From NCBI GenBank assembly GCA_029948255.1, contig JALIZF010001707.1, positions 496,001-560,000 on the forward strand: a DNA stretch of 64,000 bases. Direction: 5' to 3'. Each line of letters begins with the position of its first letter. Position 1 is the stretch's first letter. The DNA is from Telmatactis stephensoni (Eukaryota > Cnidaria > Anthozoa > Actiniaria > Isophelliidae). Shown here piece after piece: positions 22,506 through 35,323 of this stretch. The notes beneath the pieces were generated by a model. The model was given only the letters and a program-made list of their open reading frames with translations. It was not told the origin of the DNA and searched no databases. The translations under genes and the position numbers were made by a program.

Positions 22506-22859
22506 CAGATACATACCTCTCGAATTTTCTAGACTTAAGCGAAACCTTTTCTGTAATTGTCGTTGGCTTTCTATCGGTAGCTTATTGTTCCTCAAAATAA
22601 ATTCTTCCATTAAAAAGAAAAAGGACTATTCACATTCACCGCATATTATACTCGAACAGAGCTCTATATAAAGTCCTCACTAATTCTATTTGTCTGTCCC
22701 TAAGTGCAAAATTGTGTTTAGAGCTTCCGATCTGCACGCCTTGAGCGCCCATATCCTGGATTAGATCGTAATATTGAACTCCTCTTAGCCAAGATACGTT
22801 TCAAAGTACGTGTGTTTTTTAAAAAAAGCAGAGATATAGATATCGCTAGCAGAAAACTG

Positions 22860-23110
22860 TCGGTGATGAAAAGAAGAAAAGAAATTAAGGAAGCCGAAGA
22901 GATGAGGGTCAAAAAAAAAAAAATAAATAAAAAAATAGAGAAAACAGAAAATAGAAAGATTGATCGAGAAGAGGGATGAAAGTAAAAATAGAATAACAGA
23001 AAGAACGAAAGAGACAGAGAAAACGGGTAGAAAGAAAGGAAGAAAGAATAAAGGAAGGAAGGAAGGAAGGAAGTAGAGAGGAAAAGATAAAAAGAAAGAA
23101 TGAGTGAAAA
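22860..23110. repeat. Purine-rich low-complexity DNA
   Basis: GAAA/GGAA-rich stretch, including GGAAGGAAGGAAGG. Phe/Ser/Leu-rich frames on the minus strand come from composition, not from a gene. Confidence 0.8.
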
Positions 23111-23705
23111 AAAGGAGAAAACTAATTGCTTTAATGTCAAATATCGTAGTTTGCTTGAAATACATTTCGAGAGCTAACGAAATTGGCTGCCTAAGTAGTT
23201 TGTCTTTACTTATAAACCTATATACACTCTTGACCTATTATACTTTACACTGAATAACAATCCTTTTAACCAAATAAACGTTTTCTGTTTCGGCTTTCTT
23301 TAGTGATTACAAACAAATTATACTTTTAAGAGGTCACTATTTCAGAAAAAAATAAACCAATTTTTTGCTACATAATAGCCAAGGCAGGGAATAACAATTT
23401 CTAACTGGACTACGATAATATGCAATATGTTGTAGTCCATTTGCTTTTATGTCGAACGTGCGCCCTTGACTCTTAATGTGACCCACGAACTTAACGATAA
23501 TACAAAAAAATAATTACAATAAAGAGATTAACGTAAGAAAAGTTAACGACATTCATTGAATTATTGACTAAAGTATTATATTTGTCATTTGTATGATTGC
23601 TTTTTAAGTTTATTATTTCCAGAAGAGCTTAGAAATGCGTATGTTTTGAGATTTTAAAGCAGATTGCGATCAATAGCAAGGCGCAACTATCAGCAATATC
23701 TTTAC

Positions 23706-24062
<357 letters not shown>

Positions 24063-24149
24063 CTGATTTTAGACCCTCATACTTCTAGAATATTGAAAAT
24101 ATTAATAAAAACAATATCAGAAAAAAGGATGAAGGAAGGAAGTAGAACA

Positions 24150-24262
24150 TGAGAGAGAAAAAAGAAAGAAAAGAAAGAACGACTGAATGAACGAACGAAC
24201 GAACAAACGAATGAATGAATGAATGAATGAATTTATTAATAAATAAACGAATGAATGAAAAA
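24150..24262. repeat. GAAA and (GAAT)n repeat
   Basis: A GAAA-rich run followed by GAAC/GAAT tandem units ending in AATAAACGAATGAATG. Confidence 0.85.
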
Positions 24263-24397
24263 TTACAAAAATAGTATCGTAGGCAAAAATCATAAAAAAG
24301 AACAGAGATTTATTTTTCTAATCCATTGCTATATAAATGTTACAACAAACTTTATTTTCTTTAGGTTGTTTAGTTCTTTATGTGAAAAAGCACTTAC

Positions 24398-24449
24398 CTG
24401 CCAATCCAGCAAACTTAAGTACTACAATTTTTGTAATCCATTTGATCAT
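24398..24449 (-). other. Candidate upstream exon of the receptor gene
   Basis: An ATG at 24449 opens 17 codons (MIKWITKIVVLKFAGLA) and ends with one base at a good donor (CAG|GTAAGTG). Joined to the splice-acceptor-like site at 20023-20030 it stays in frame with the exon 1 ATG. It could be a 5' UTR exon with an in-frame upstream ATG, or an alternative N-terminus. The intron would be 4.4 kb. The in-frame match has a one-in-three chance of being accidental. Confidence 0.3.
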
Positions 24450-24625
24450 TGATATATCTCTAGTGTCTTTATTTTGTTTGTTATTTCCACCCCGAAAGGT
24501 CTAGAATTCGTGAGCAACGTATCACTGATACAAAAATAACTATCACTAGTTTTCCTTGCCTTAACTCCTTATAAGGTTATACACCAAGAATTAAAAAAAT
24601 ATGAATTTCCTTTTGCAACAAACAG

Positions 24626-24805
24626 GAAATCGTAGTAGCTTTTACGTATTTACGTGCACTGAATGTAATGTGCGACGGAACGCCTACTAGTAGAATTATT
24701 GTCGGAATACGCAAAACAGGAAATCGTAGTTAGCTTTTACGACTTTATCCGCACTAATGTGAACGGAATCTTAGTAAAATTATTCCAAGAATTACGTAAA
24801 ACAAC
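24626..24805. repeat. Tandem duplication of about 93 bp
   Basis: ACAGGAAATCGTAG-TAGCTTTTACG starts at about 24624 and again at about 24717. Each copy continues with GCACT(G)AATGT and GTAGAATTATT/GTAAAATTATT. Confidence 0.7.
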
Positions 24806-24975
24806 TTCGTCTTCCGGAACGCTATGTAAGAAACCTATTAAAACGTTGTCGTTAGTCAATCTTATTCTGAGATAGAGTACTTTGTTTGCTTTTGTGTTTC
24901 TTGACTTGAATACTAAAAAGCAAAGCTCAAATCTCAAAACGTATATTCCAATATATATACAGCAAACTACAAAAT

Positions 24976-25299
24976 ACGTTTTGAATATACCTATTTCAAA
25001 AAAGGTTGTCCTTGGTTTTGGTGCATACTGCATAGTGAATACTGCATACCAAGACTGAAATGCATTATGGACAATTTGTAATTGGGTAACAAGAGGCTTT
25101 AGTAATGTTGATTTTCTGTTTCCTCTCAGCTTGAATCTAAGTAGACTTTTTCGCAACTTTTCTACTTATAAAAATTGTGAAAAATACCCGAAATTTGATA
25201 TCCACAATGCATTTCGGTCTTGGTATGCAGTATTCACTATGCAGTATGCATTAATACTGAGGATAACCATTTTTGAAATAGGTATATATCCAAATATGC
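24976..25299. mobile_element. Foldback element, about 324 bp
   Basis: Arms of about 100 bases (24976-25078 and 25197-25299) pair through ATACCTATTTCAAAAA, GCATACTGCATAGTGAATAC and GAAATGCATTRTGGA. The interior is unpaired and there is no ORF of its own. Confidence 0.85.
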
Positions 25300-26033
25300 A
25301 ACTAGTTACTCCGTCGACGGTTTTTTCCCTCTTTGAAATATTCAACATATCTACGAGTTAGTCCAAAAAGATCACGATTTGTTATAAATTGCTGAGACTC
25401 GAGCTCAGCTCATGACCAATTTTCGCTAATGTCATTGTTCAATTCTCAGTCGACACTGGAATTCAAGGAGAGAACAACGTTTGGAAGCACAAATCAGCTT
25501 TAAAGAAATACGTTTATGCATCAGTCACTTGCCTTTAAATCTAAGTTAAAGTAACTAGACCTCGATTGAAATACGAAAGTGAAAAAATTGAGAGAGATAT
25601 CAAAAGTGAGCTTACTTAAGTTGGAAAGAAAAGGAAAATTAGTTGAGGATCGAACAGAAGAAAAAAGGACAAACCAAAATGAATGTGAAAAATAGAAAGA
25701 AAGAAGAAGAAGGAAATTAACTACAGTTCGGAAAGAGTGGGAAATGAAGGAAGGACAAATAAGAAGAAAAAGGAAAAATAACCAAAACGAACGATAAAAG
25801 AAAATGAAGAGCAAAGAAAACTACTGCTTATAAATAAAAAAGAAACAATAAAATCATGAAGCACGTAAAATTCAATGGAGCACAAGCCAATTCAAGAAAA
25901 GCAAAAATTAAACGAAACAAACAAAGAAAGAATCCACAGAAAACGAAGAATTTATAAATTTATATAAATTTATAAAATGGGAAAATATAAAAGGGAACAT
26001 AAACGATATAATTTTAACCTTTACCATACTAAC
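25300..26033. other. No gene supported; purine-rich segment
   Basis: About 25,560-25,860 is AG-rich low-complexity DNA. Nothing coding is visible. Confidence 0.45.
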
Positions 26034-26116
26034 CTAAAATTCTTCGACAGCCTTGGAGTCGCAACGTCGTCTTGTTTTGTAAGATGTGGCTCTCTTAACT
26101 TCGGTTCACTCAATAC
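26034..26116 (-). other. Candidate internal exon, gene unknown
   Basis: 83 bases between a strong acceptor (TCTTATCTTCAG) and a plausible donor (TTTTAG|GTTAGT) on the minus strand. One frame is open (VLSEPKLREPHLTKQDD...). That frame does not join in phase with the 24.4-kb candidate or exon 1 as a coding exon, so it may be a 5' UTR exon or part of another transcript. I recognise no domain. Confidence 0.22.
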
Positions 26117-26339
26117 CTGAAGATAAGATGTTTTTGTTCTGATTATATTTGCTTTAAATCTAGCTTATAGCTATCAAATTTTAAATCTTCCAGCTAGTCA
26201 AAGCCAGCTTCGCGGGTTTATCGAGAGATATTTAGAAATAAATATTCGCTTCTTCTACAAAATGTATACGTACAATATATATTTATGGACTCTCAAAATG
26301 AACACTCATATCTTGTACAACTTTTACAAGAAAATTCTC

Positions 26340-26720
26340 GCTAATTTGATTGGATGATGAGATTCCTGCCACGAAGATCAATGATATGTTATTTTGTTAT
26401 GTTATCATGATGTGAATTTTGTTAAAGTCAAAAGCCCTTTGAGTGCCTATGATTTGATTGGATAAGAGTGAGAAAGTGGCAACAATTATTATGATCTAAT
26501 AGGGTGAGAGTAAAGAATCCACTTCAAATGCCTGTAATTTGATTGGATTAGAATGAAATCTTTGAACTTTGACTGGTAGAGAGCGATAAAGCCATTAAAA
26601 TGCTTTAATTCCATCAAATACTTTGATTGGAAAATGGCAAATTTTTAAGATTGAAAAGCTGCGATGTGATTGGTTGAGAGAGAAAGAGCCCCTTCAAAAT
26701 GTTATTTGCGACTTGACCGG
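26340..26720. repeat. Degenerate minisatellite around GATTTGATTGGAT
   Basis: About five spaced copies of TGATTTGATTGGAT/TTTGATTGGA, each followed by AGAGTGAGAAAG-like words and a Y-TTCAAATGC or CCTTTGAGTGC segment, period about 60-80 bases. Confidence 0.55.
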
Positions 26721-28599
26721 TTGCGAAACCTAAGCGTTTTCAGAAATCGCCGATTATAATTACAGTGAAGTTAATGTCCTAGTATCACGTGCAGAAACTC
26801 GAAATTTTCATCTTCTAATAGTTAATTAATTTAGTGTGTTGCTTTCTTTCTTGCCGCGAGAACGTTCCCCTAAAGGAGTCTTCTTGTATGAAATAAGATC
26901 ATTCTCGTAGACTGTAGAGAGAGATAAACCTAAAGAGAGAGAGAAAGAGAAAAAATAGCCCTAAAATCTCTTCATCCAGAGAAACGATATTCTATCAGTT
27001 CATCAAGTAATGACTTCGATCACGACAAAACAACAAATGGTAAAACATCTGTGACGTCTCCGTGACGTCATCACTGAAGTAATAGATACGCTTTGTCGCC
27101 ATCGATCGTGACTGTAATTCATTCTACGTGCTTATAGTAGTTTTGAATTTTTAAAGAAATACATGGCTGGTTCAAACATTTAGTAAAAAACTGGCAAAGA
27201 CTTAGTAAGAAAGAATTTGAAAAACGCGGTAGCACTTAAAGAAAATATCTCGATATCGGAAAAAGTGTTTTCGGCTAGCTAGTAATACTTTTGAAGTATA
27301 CTGCCGATAATCGTCTTCGAAGACCTTATATATCCGATGTGTCTATCTCATTATGGTATATTTAGCCTTCCTTATGAAGAAAGGCTAATATTGCCCATGA
27401 TTCATATCTCGCCTGTATGTTAGGTGTAGTTGTTTCATTGTAGCGACAACAATCGATAACGATTTTCAAACAGCTTAATATCAATGTTGCTGATAGCGGC
27501 AAATTGGGTTTATTGTTTCAGGCGGTGTAGAGATTTACAAAGAGAGTTCTCTTAGAGAAAAAGATCTAAATAAAGCAAGCATTCTTTCGTCAGACCTTAT
27601 CAATGCAAGTATTGGAAACAAAGAATGGAAACCCACTTTCTGAGACTTTTGAAATGAGAAGCTCATTTGGGTAGTGATTGAGGTCACCGGTCGGCCGCAG
27701 ACATTTTATCAGCCTTTCGATGTTGAATATGGTGATAAACTCACAGAATTAAAGGTTATTCTTGCCGGAGGATGCCGAATAGAATAATCACAAAATATCG
27801 GTAAAACCTTGCATTTGTTCGATTCTAAAGGGCAAAAATCCGGAAGTCCATACAAGGTTAAAATTCGAACAAATGTATACTCTTTGCACTAATTCTCGAT
27901 ATGGTTCAATTTGAGGGCCAAATCAATGACAATATCTTACATAAGAGGTCTTTTCAAATCTGGCAAGATATTCTAATAAGTTATGCTTTGTACTGTAAAT
28001 TTGAATGCGTTGGGATCTCGATCACCCAACGGCTCTTTGAAGCAAAAGCAATCTCTCTTAGGCCTATTAACGCTATACGTTGTTATCACTACTCTGTCGG
28101 CTCAGAACTGACTCAACAAAGAAATTAGGAAAAGAAGCAAAATGGTTTGATCTAGGCCATATAGCATAACAACATGGTCACTATCAAATTACACTGCACT
28201 AAGGACTTTTCAGCTTTCTTTCTTTCTTCCTTTTTTTCTTTCTTTCTTTCTTTTTTCTTTCTTTTTCTTTCTTTCCCCCTTTTTAATTATATTATTCCTT
28301 TTCTTTTCTTTTTCTTTTCTAAAATTTTCTTCAGTAGGAATTAGCCTCAAATGAATTAATATCGTTTTTTAACCCTGAAGTAGTATAGTAGGCTGAAGAT
28401 TTATGGTATAAGGGGAGGGGTGGGTAAGTCTGCTTTGATTAAAACAAACATGAGTGGAATTGTGATGGTCATGTTTTGGAGGCGTAAATGTCGTACATGG
28501 ATACGGCAAATTAAAGTGAAGTGAGGTATGAAGCCTTCTAATTCGTATTTTAGGAAGCTGTAATATTGTAATAAACTGTATTATTACTGGAAGGTGGCA

Positions 28600-28626
28600 A
28601 GGCGAGGGGGGAGGGGAGGGGAGGGG
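28600..28626 (+). repeat. G-rich tract, possible G-quadruplex
   Basis: Four or more runs of 4-6 G separated by single A bases. Confidence 0.6.
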
Positions 28627-31340
28627 GTAATTGGTTTGTTATAACTGAAAAAAATACTTAGGGATTATGGAATTGCTTCGAATAATCGCTAGTGGCAATC
28701 AAAGTAATTAAATTGGCGTGATGCTTTAGGAACTAAGTCAAGGATAAAGCTAGATTTTTAATATTTGGCTCAGTACAACTTTAAAGGATAAGAATGACAG
28801 TCTTTCAAATCAAATATACTTTCGAATTCGACGTTATTATTAAGCCTAGAAAAAAAGGCTTTTAAATAACATTTCAACATTATCTATGACATATACCAAA
28901 AGTGTTACATGTGTTTGGACGTTATTCATGTTGAAAGTAATACAGATTGAAAAAGATGGACCTGCCAAACATGTGTAGCTTGAATCTTTTGTTTTTTAAA
29001 ATAATTATTTTTTGGCAAATAGGTTATACGAGAAAAAATGTCGAAAAATATTTGTGTGATCGTTTTTCTCTGCAGTACATATTACACTCTTGAACAACAC
29101 ACATCGCCCTCGATCTGTTGTTCAAAGTAATGTGTATTTTAGGCGTTACTGTAACACAGTAAGTGAAAAAGATTTGACATTTCTGCTATAATTTGATATT
29201 AATTCTCAAGCAGCTTGAGTTGAAGATTTTCCCAAAACATTTTCAAAACTTACGTTTTTTCTTTGAATCAATTTGAATCCATTGTTGAGCACAAAGTTTG
29301 CAACATTGGTCAGTCTTCGTCATAATACACAATAACTCAAATTAACAGTCAAAAAGTTAAAATACCTACTCACGATAACAATCTTGTTTTTTTGCCATAA
29401 TAGCTCCCTCGAGCAAGTACCAAGTCACAATGTGCAGTTCTTTGACATAGACCGACCTATCAGATCAGATTAAGTAAGCGAAGATGTTTCCACCGAACAG
29501 AAGTTAGCACTTCGGGGAAAACGATAAGCTTTTGTAACGTGGAATATTTATTAATGCCAAAATGAAGTTTCGGCCTTCCGTTTAGAAGTGGGAAAATTGC
29601 TCAAGGAAAATGTAGTGATTTGATTGGTCAGCAGTTTGTTTGTTAGAATGTTCCTTTTCAAAGTGAAAAGGTTTTAGGAAAGAAGACGTATTTTCTTAAA
29701 CTTGAAGGCAATTAAATCCTTTGTGAAATTTCCTAATTTTCTTCTAATATACTTCCAGAAATTATCTTTTTGTTTGTTTCTTTTGCTTTTATCTTTTTTC
29801 CCAATCTTATAGTTTCTAGTTTAGCTCGTTTTCATTCTTTTACTGACGCCTTGGAGTTTACACTAATCTGAACTTCTGACTTTGGAATGTAAAAGTCAGC
29901 TTCTTCTTGACTTAATTGCTCTCGTTTTTCTCGTTTCAACTTTCCTTTTTCCTTTGTATTCCTTGGTGTCTTTTAGCTTTTCACAATTTATTCCTATCTT
30001 ATCGCGATTTCTAAGCATCTGAACTTTTATTCAATTTCGACTCTAACGAAGATGTATTTTCCAATATCGTCAGCAAAGTTTTTATCTCCATCGTTTGCAC
30101 TTAGTGGGCTGAATTATAAATGGGTATGCACGCAGGATGCACTTGGTCGGTTTTAAATCTTTTTTATACTAACATTTCCAGAACTAGATCTACTACTTTT
30201 GTTGTTGTTATTTTAATTTAGTTACTTGATTTTACCTTGTTAATTTTAGAATTTTCTTTCTATATCTTTCATCATTTCGTGACTCTATGGGCGCAAAGAC
30301 AGATTTATTATTTCCTATAACTTTTCTTATGCAGTTATCGTTGTAGTTGTTTTTGGGCCGGTGTATATAGTCTTTCTGAATTATTTTGTTAATCATTATT
30401 TCATCGTCAACTTTATGTTTCATTTAATCTTGTCTATTTAGTTAATACCTTCACCTGGCATTCATATTTCTCTCACTTTTTGGGGGAATTTTTCTAATCA
30501 TTTCTTTTCTTCTCTTTCAATTTCTTTCAAATTCGAAATCCATTTCTTGCATCGATAAAAGCTTGTAACAATAACAAGTTGCGGCTTGTCTCATTAATCT
30601 GACTAATCGTACATTTGCAAACACTGTTTACGTTAGGATCCTAAAACAAACGCTGATTATTTGTTCTAGAACACACGATCGCTTCTGATGAGGAAATAAA
30701 ACTTCATTAGAGTAACCGTTTTGAAGTGATGTTTCAATTGAATTCCTGGGGAAATTGAAGTCTTTTTAACTTTGAATAAATTAGTGTTCCTGGCAACGGA
30801 AACTATGAGGGAACACTAACAGACTAGACATCGAGAAAGCACTCGTTCGTATGCTGTCAAAAAGGTGAGGAAATGTTGTTTATCTGGGTAAATATAGGTA
30901 AGTTTGAAGACTTCTCGAATGAGGTTGACATCTAATCAAACTATCATCAAAGTTTTAGGAAATATAAATCGATTTATTTATATTTTTGTTTATAAATATT
31001 TTTTTCATTTCACGGAAATGACCTTAAAGTACTTGAGGAATAGAATAGATAGTAAGTTAAAAGGTGCCTAGCTAAAAATAAAACAAATGAATCTATGATA
31101 CAAGAAAACTTTATCTATATATTTATATGTATTCTTTTGATCAAATATAGCCTCAGGAGGCAGATAACGATGATCTAGAGTTCAAAGTAAAGCACGACTT
31201 TTGCTTTAATATTAAGATCCTATATCCTGCATTATCGCATGACACTGTATGCACTGTGTGTGGGTTTGGGTTTTGTTATGTTTTGTTTTGTTTTGTTTGT
31301 TTGTTTTTGTCTTCTTTTTTCCTTCTCCTTCTTTTTCATC

Positions 31341-31362
31341 TTCCCCCCCCCCCCCCCCCCCC
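31341..31362. repeat. Poly-C tract
   Basis: About 17-18 C in a row followed by CACACC. Confidence 0.85.
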
Positions 31363-31544
31363 ACACCTTATTCAAAGCGGATTGTCTTACTATACGACTC
31401 ACCCATCAAAAGGGATTACGGGTAAAATTTCTAAAAGCTACAAAACCACAGGAATACCAACACGACCTTAACTAGTTTACTGTCTCGAGTGTTTATCTTT
31501 GGGGGAAACGGTTTATTTGCATTTTTTTCAAAAGAAATGGGGCG

Positions 31545-31590
31545 AGGGGGCGAGGGAGGGGGGGGGGGGGGGGGTGGGGGGTGGGGAAGA
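31545..31590. repeat. G-rich tract
   Basis: GGGGCGAGGGGGCGAGG followed by about 17 consecutive G and GGGGTGGGG. It lies 200 bases from the poly-C tract. Confidence 0.85.
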
Positions 31591-32711
31591 GATAAAAAAT
31601 TCAGCTAAAGTTAAGTACAATAAAAGAGGCTTTTTGATCAAATCTAGGCTAAACGCTTGGGAATGTTACTTAAACTATCCTTAAACAAATATTTCAAATT
31701 TTTATTTTAATAATTTTTAACTTTGAAAATTTTAATTTTGAATTGTACAAAATATTTACATGTGATTTGCAAATATAGAAGAACACATTTTAAGCTAAAC
31801 TAGCTCAGACTATAACATAAATTCATTAGTTACCTAAAGCGTTTTGCATCGGAAGTTGCATAGATCCTTAATCGAGCATTTTATCAAAATATTTAGATAT
31901 TTGAAAAAAACATGACACTTGGATGCAACAAAACGATATAAGCTATCTATAAAAAAAATGAGACTGAGCAAATATTTGACATTTTGCGATGAGAATTGAG
32001 ACAAATATCATAATTACTAAGAAATAGTTGAAAAAACGAATCCCCTATATACCCTTTTCATATTGTCATTTTAACGAAAAATAGTTGACGTTGTATATTT
32101 TTCTCTAAATAATTGGAAAGCCAAAGGGTTTGGGGTACTACACACTTAGATTCCGTAGCCGAGAGAAGCCAGTTTAATTCATTATTTCCCATTTCTTTAA
32201 AGTGCCCATAACCCCTAATTTGAAATATTGATAATTATTTCTTTATAAATTGAACAGCTAGATGGTTAAATATTCTTGAATGAAGATGTTTACTTTCTGA
32301 ATCATAAGCATATTTTGAAAATCTGAAAATGCAAATCAGGTGACGTCAACCCAGAAATTTGCCCAATTTTGTTTTTAGCTTTGCAGCAAGTGCGTTCGAG
32401 TGAAGTAGCGAAAATATTCACCATACTTTGTATTTTAGCAATAAAAATGTTTTGCAAATGGAAAACTAGTTAGATTATTATCTGTAGGGTTTTTGTATAT
32501 TTAATAATTCCTGGTTTGAAGTCACTTCATTTGCATTTTCACATTTTAAATGCTTAAACCTTGAAGAGGAGATGTCGATATCCAAAAATATTAAACCATA
32601 AAGCATTTCCATTCATGAAGAAACGATTAGCACAATTTCAAAATAGTGGTTAGGTGCGCTTTAAGCCTCTCTCAATTAATTGCTCTAAGAAAGCTTTAAA
32701 TTTCAATTATA

Positions 32712-33415
32712 GACAAGGCGCATTTTCGAAAAATCAGATACCTAGAGGCATTTTGGGGTAGAGGCTGGTAACATAACTATTCTAAACCGAATTTTCATGC
32801 TGAATGCGAATATGACTGTTATCAAGACGTATTCTGCAATCTTATAGTGTAAATGACGTATTTTGTGAATTGCTACAGTCATTTCCTACTAACGACTTTT
32901 TCATGTAATTCCAAAAGTTTCCAAACTTAAAAACAATTACCATAGCTGGAAAGAGCACATAAACATCAGTAAAACTGTGAAATTTGAAGGATATAAGTTG
33001 AAAAATCAAGGAGATACGAATTTTCAAAAACCGAAATTTTGTATGAAAACACTTACAGTTGTGCAAGAGATACAAACAAATTTCGATTTTTGAAAATTCG
33101 TATCTCCTTGATTTTTCAACTGATATCCTTCAAACTTCACAGTTTTACTGATTTTGATATGCTCTTTCCAGCCATGGTAATTGTTTTTAAGTTTGGGAAC
33201 TTTTGGAATTACATGAAAAAGCCGTTAGTATGAAATGACTGTAGCAATTCACAAAATACGTCATTTACACGTATAAGATTGCAGAATACGTCTTGGTAAC
33301 AGTCATATTCGAATTCAGCATGAAAAATTAGTTTAGAATAGTTATGTTACCAACCTCTACCCCAAAATGCTTTCTGCACTTTTTGCGATCGACTTTTTCA
33401 GTTTTGCGCCTTGTC
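32712..33415. mobile_element. Foldback element, GACAAGG family, copy A
   Basis: 704 bp with inverted termini GACAAGGCGC...GCGCCTTGTC, flanked on both sides by TA. Arms of about 330 bases pair over nearly their whole length. The TA duplication fits a Tc1/mariner-type non-autonomous element (inference). Overlapping ORFs are palindrome shadows. Copy B is at 39,061-39,672. Confidence 0.88.
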
Positions 33416-33932
33416 TATTATCACAAAACATTGGTACCACAGTCGTGGGAATTCACAAATCACAAATGGGAATTGGTCAATAGTCTATAGCTACCAAAAA
33501 TCCAACTCAAATTTTCAGACAAGGGCGGGAGTTTTCACTGCAATGATGTTTGAACATATACACTAATTTGGCTTCAAGGTAGCCTATCCTCGAATTCCCA
33601 GTACTTCTATCTGGCGTGACGCGTAATTGTATAAATGGTGGTAAACTTCGTGTTGTAAACCCAGTAGTAACTTTTCGGTGACTTCATCAGTAAAGACCGT
33701 TCATGCTCACGTGACAAACATAGTTTAGAAACAAAAAAGTGTCCGAAAATATTTTCTATAATAATAAAATTAAGTAATATTCAATCACATTCGAGGAATT
33801 TAGAGTTGAAAATAAATCGATAAATATGCGAAATAAATATTTACCAAAAAACCTCAGCAAAGATTTGAGAAAACAATGAAGTCCCGAAGTGTTGAGTCAT
33901 CGTGTTTTAAAAAGTTACTATCAATGACTATC

Positions 33933-34153
33933 AAAGAAATGACTCACACTTAGCGAGCGTCCATCGTGAAATGGATGCACGCGGGAGGCTGCTAAGCACG
34001 AAAGAAGCGTAAGAATCCGCGCACGAATCGTAGGGGCACGTGCGCACGTGCTAAGCCTGGCCTCGTGCGACTCTCACGCTTCTTTCGTGGTTAGCAACCT
34101 CTCAAGTGAATCTATTTCACGATGGACACATGCTAAGCGTGAACTATTTCTTT
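33933..34153. mobile_element. Foldback element with CCATCGTGAAATGG
   Basis: Arms pair: AAAGAAATGACTCACACTTAGC...GCGTCCATCGTGAAATGG...GCTAAGCACGAAAGAAGCG against their complements ending near 34,153. A separate fragment of one end (GAGCGTGCGTCCATCGTGAAATGG region) lies at about 34,488-34,520. Confidence 0.75.
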
Positions 34154-34738
34154 TATAACATAGCCATAATATTCACACAACAAAACGTTCCAAATCATTG
34201 TTTTTACGTCGTACCGTCGCGCACCGTCGGCTTCTTGGAAGATCAGCTTCTAGCTTTGCTTCTAGCTGAAGGAAGTTCCGACGTTAAACATAGTGCTTTA
34301 CCTTTTTTTTATCTTTTAACTTATTACTTCAAAACAACTTACTGGTGATGACATTCGTCACTTATTTTATCTATATAGGTTTTTTTTCTAATCTAGTTTT
34401 GTTTTTGAGTTTTTGTGAGCTTTTCCCGACTAAAACAGCGAATAATCTAAAACATTTTTTCGAAGAAAGAGAAAAAAAAAAATCTAACGTGAGCGTGCGT
34501 CCATCGTGAAATGGTTCACGGTATGAATTAGCCAATCAGAGCGCGCGCTTTATTGTAGCTGGGAAATTTAAAATAGTTGAAATTCATCCAAAATGGCTGC
34601 GGTGACGTCACTTGTAACTTGCATAACAGCTGCGTCATAATTTGATTACACATTTTAATGTATCGATATAATAATAACTGTTTATTCATATAAGTGTCCA
34701 ATGTCCTCTAACGCTTGCACACTAAATGGGGGACACTA

Positions 34739-34769
<31 letters not shown>

Positions 34770-34960
34770 CACCACCACCACCACCACCACCACCACATCC
34801 TAATATTCTATGCACACAACTCTCAGCTGACTAGTTCGGCGTTTTACTGAAGGAGGAAAACTAAAGGGCTAGTCACGTGATGCACCGTCTGGGAATCGAA
34901 CCCGGGGCCACAGATGTGATAGACGGCGGCGCTCTCACAACTCGGTCACCCTTACCTCAC
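34739..34960 (-). mobile_element. tRNA-derived SINE, minus strand
   Basis: The minus strand reads GGGTGACCGAGTTGTGAGAG (A-box region) and GGGTTCGATTCCCAGACGG (B box). A body follows and the 3' tail is (GGT)n then (GT)n, seen on the plus strand as (CA)n(CCA)n at 34,743-34,797. Confidence 0.7.
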
Positions 34961-35257
34961 TGACAGGCATATGCAACGCCTTCCTGCAGCCATTTTTAGC
35001 GACTACTAAATTTAGCGATCTAGGGGAAGATTTAGCAGCTAGTTAGTTTTGCGATTTTCGGCAGAATGTCGATTTTTACTACGATTGAATATGTAAACCT
35101 TAGAACACTAATCGTAGCGAGTACAAAATTGAGCAATTTTGAGGAACTCACTAAAATTCGCTAAATTATGCTATCGCTAAAATAGTGACTTTAAGATCCC
35201 TTGTACTTTTCATGACTTCCCGTCACTCAGTCCTCCCAGACTCCCAGACTAAAATAT

Positions 35258-35323
35258 TGTTTTATATTACCAATTATTATTTATATTACCAATTATTATT
35301 TATATTACCAATTATTATTTAAC
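35258..35323. repeat. 21-bp unit, three copies
   Basis: TTATATTACCAATTATTATT repeated three times in tandem. Confidence 0.85.

Larger units (their letters stand above)
26721..32711. other. Six kb without a supported gene
   Basis: AT-rich DNA with a CT-rich run (about 28,218-28,330), a G-rich tract (28,600-28,626) and long C and G homopolymers (31,341-31,362 and 31,545-31,590). Minus-strand donor-like sites after short ATG frames occur at about 29,256 and 29,372 (MTKTDQCCKLC..., MAKKQDCY), but they do not join in phase to anything I can find. Confidence 0.4.

Noticed and set aside
33039..33233. Similar frames containing KIRISLIFQLISFK at 32.8, 33.0, 39.2 and 39.3 kb
   Set aside because: These are the arms of the two GACAAGG foldback elements read in both directions, not a gene family.
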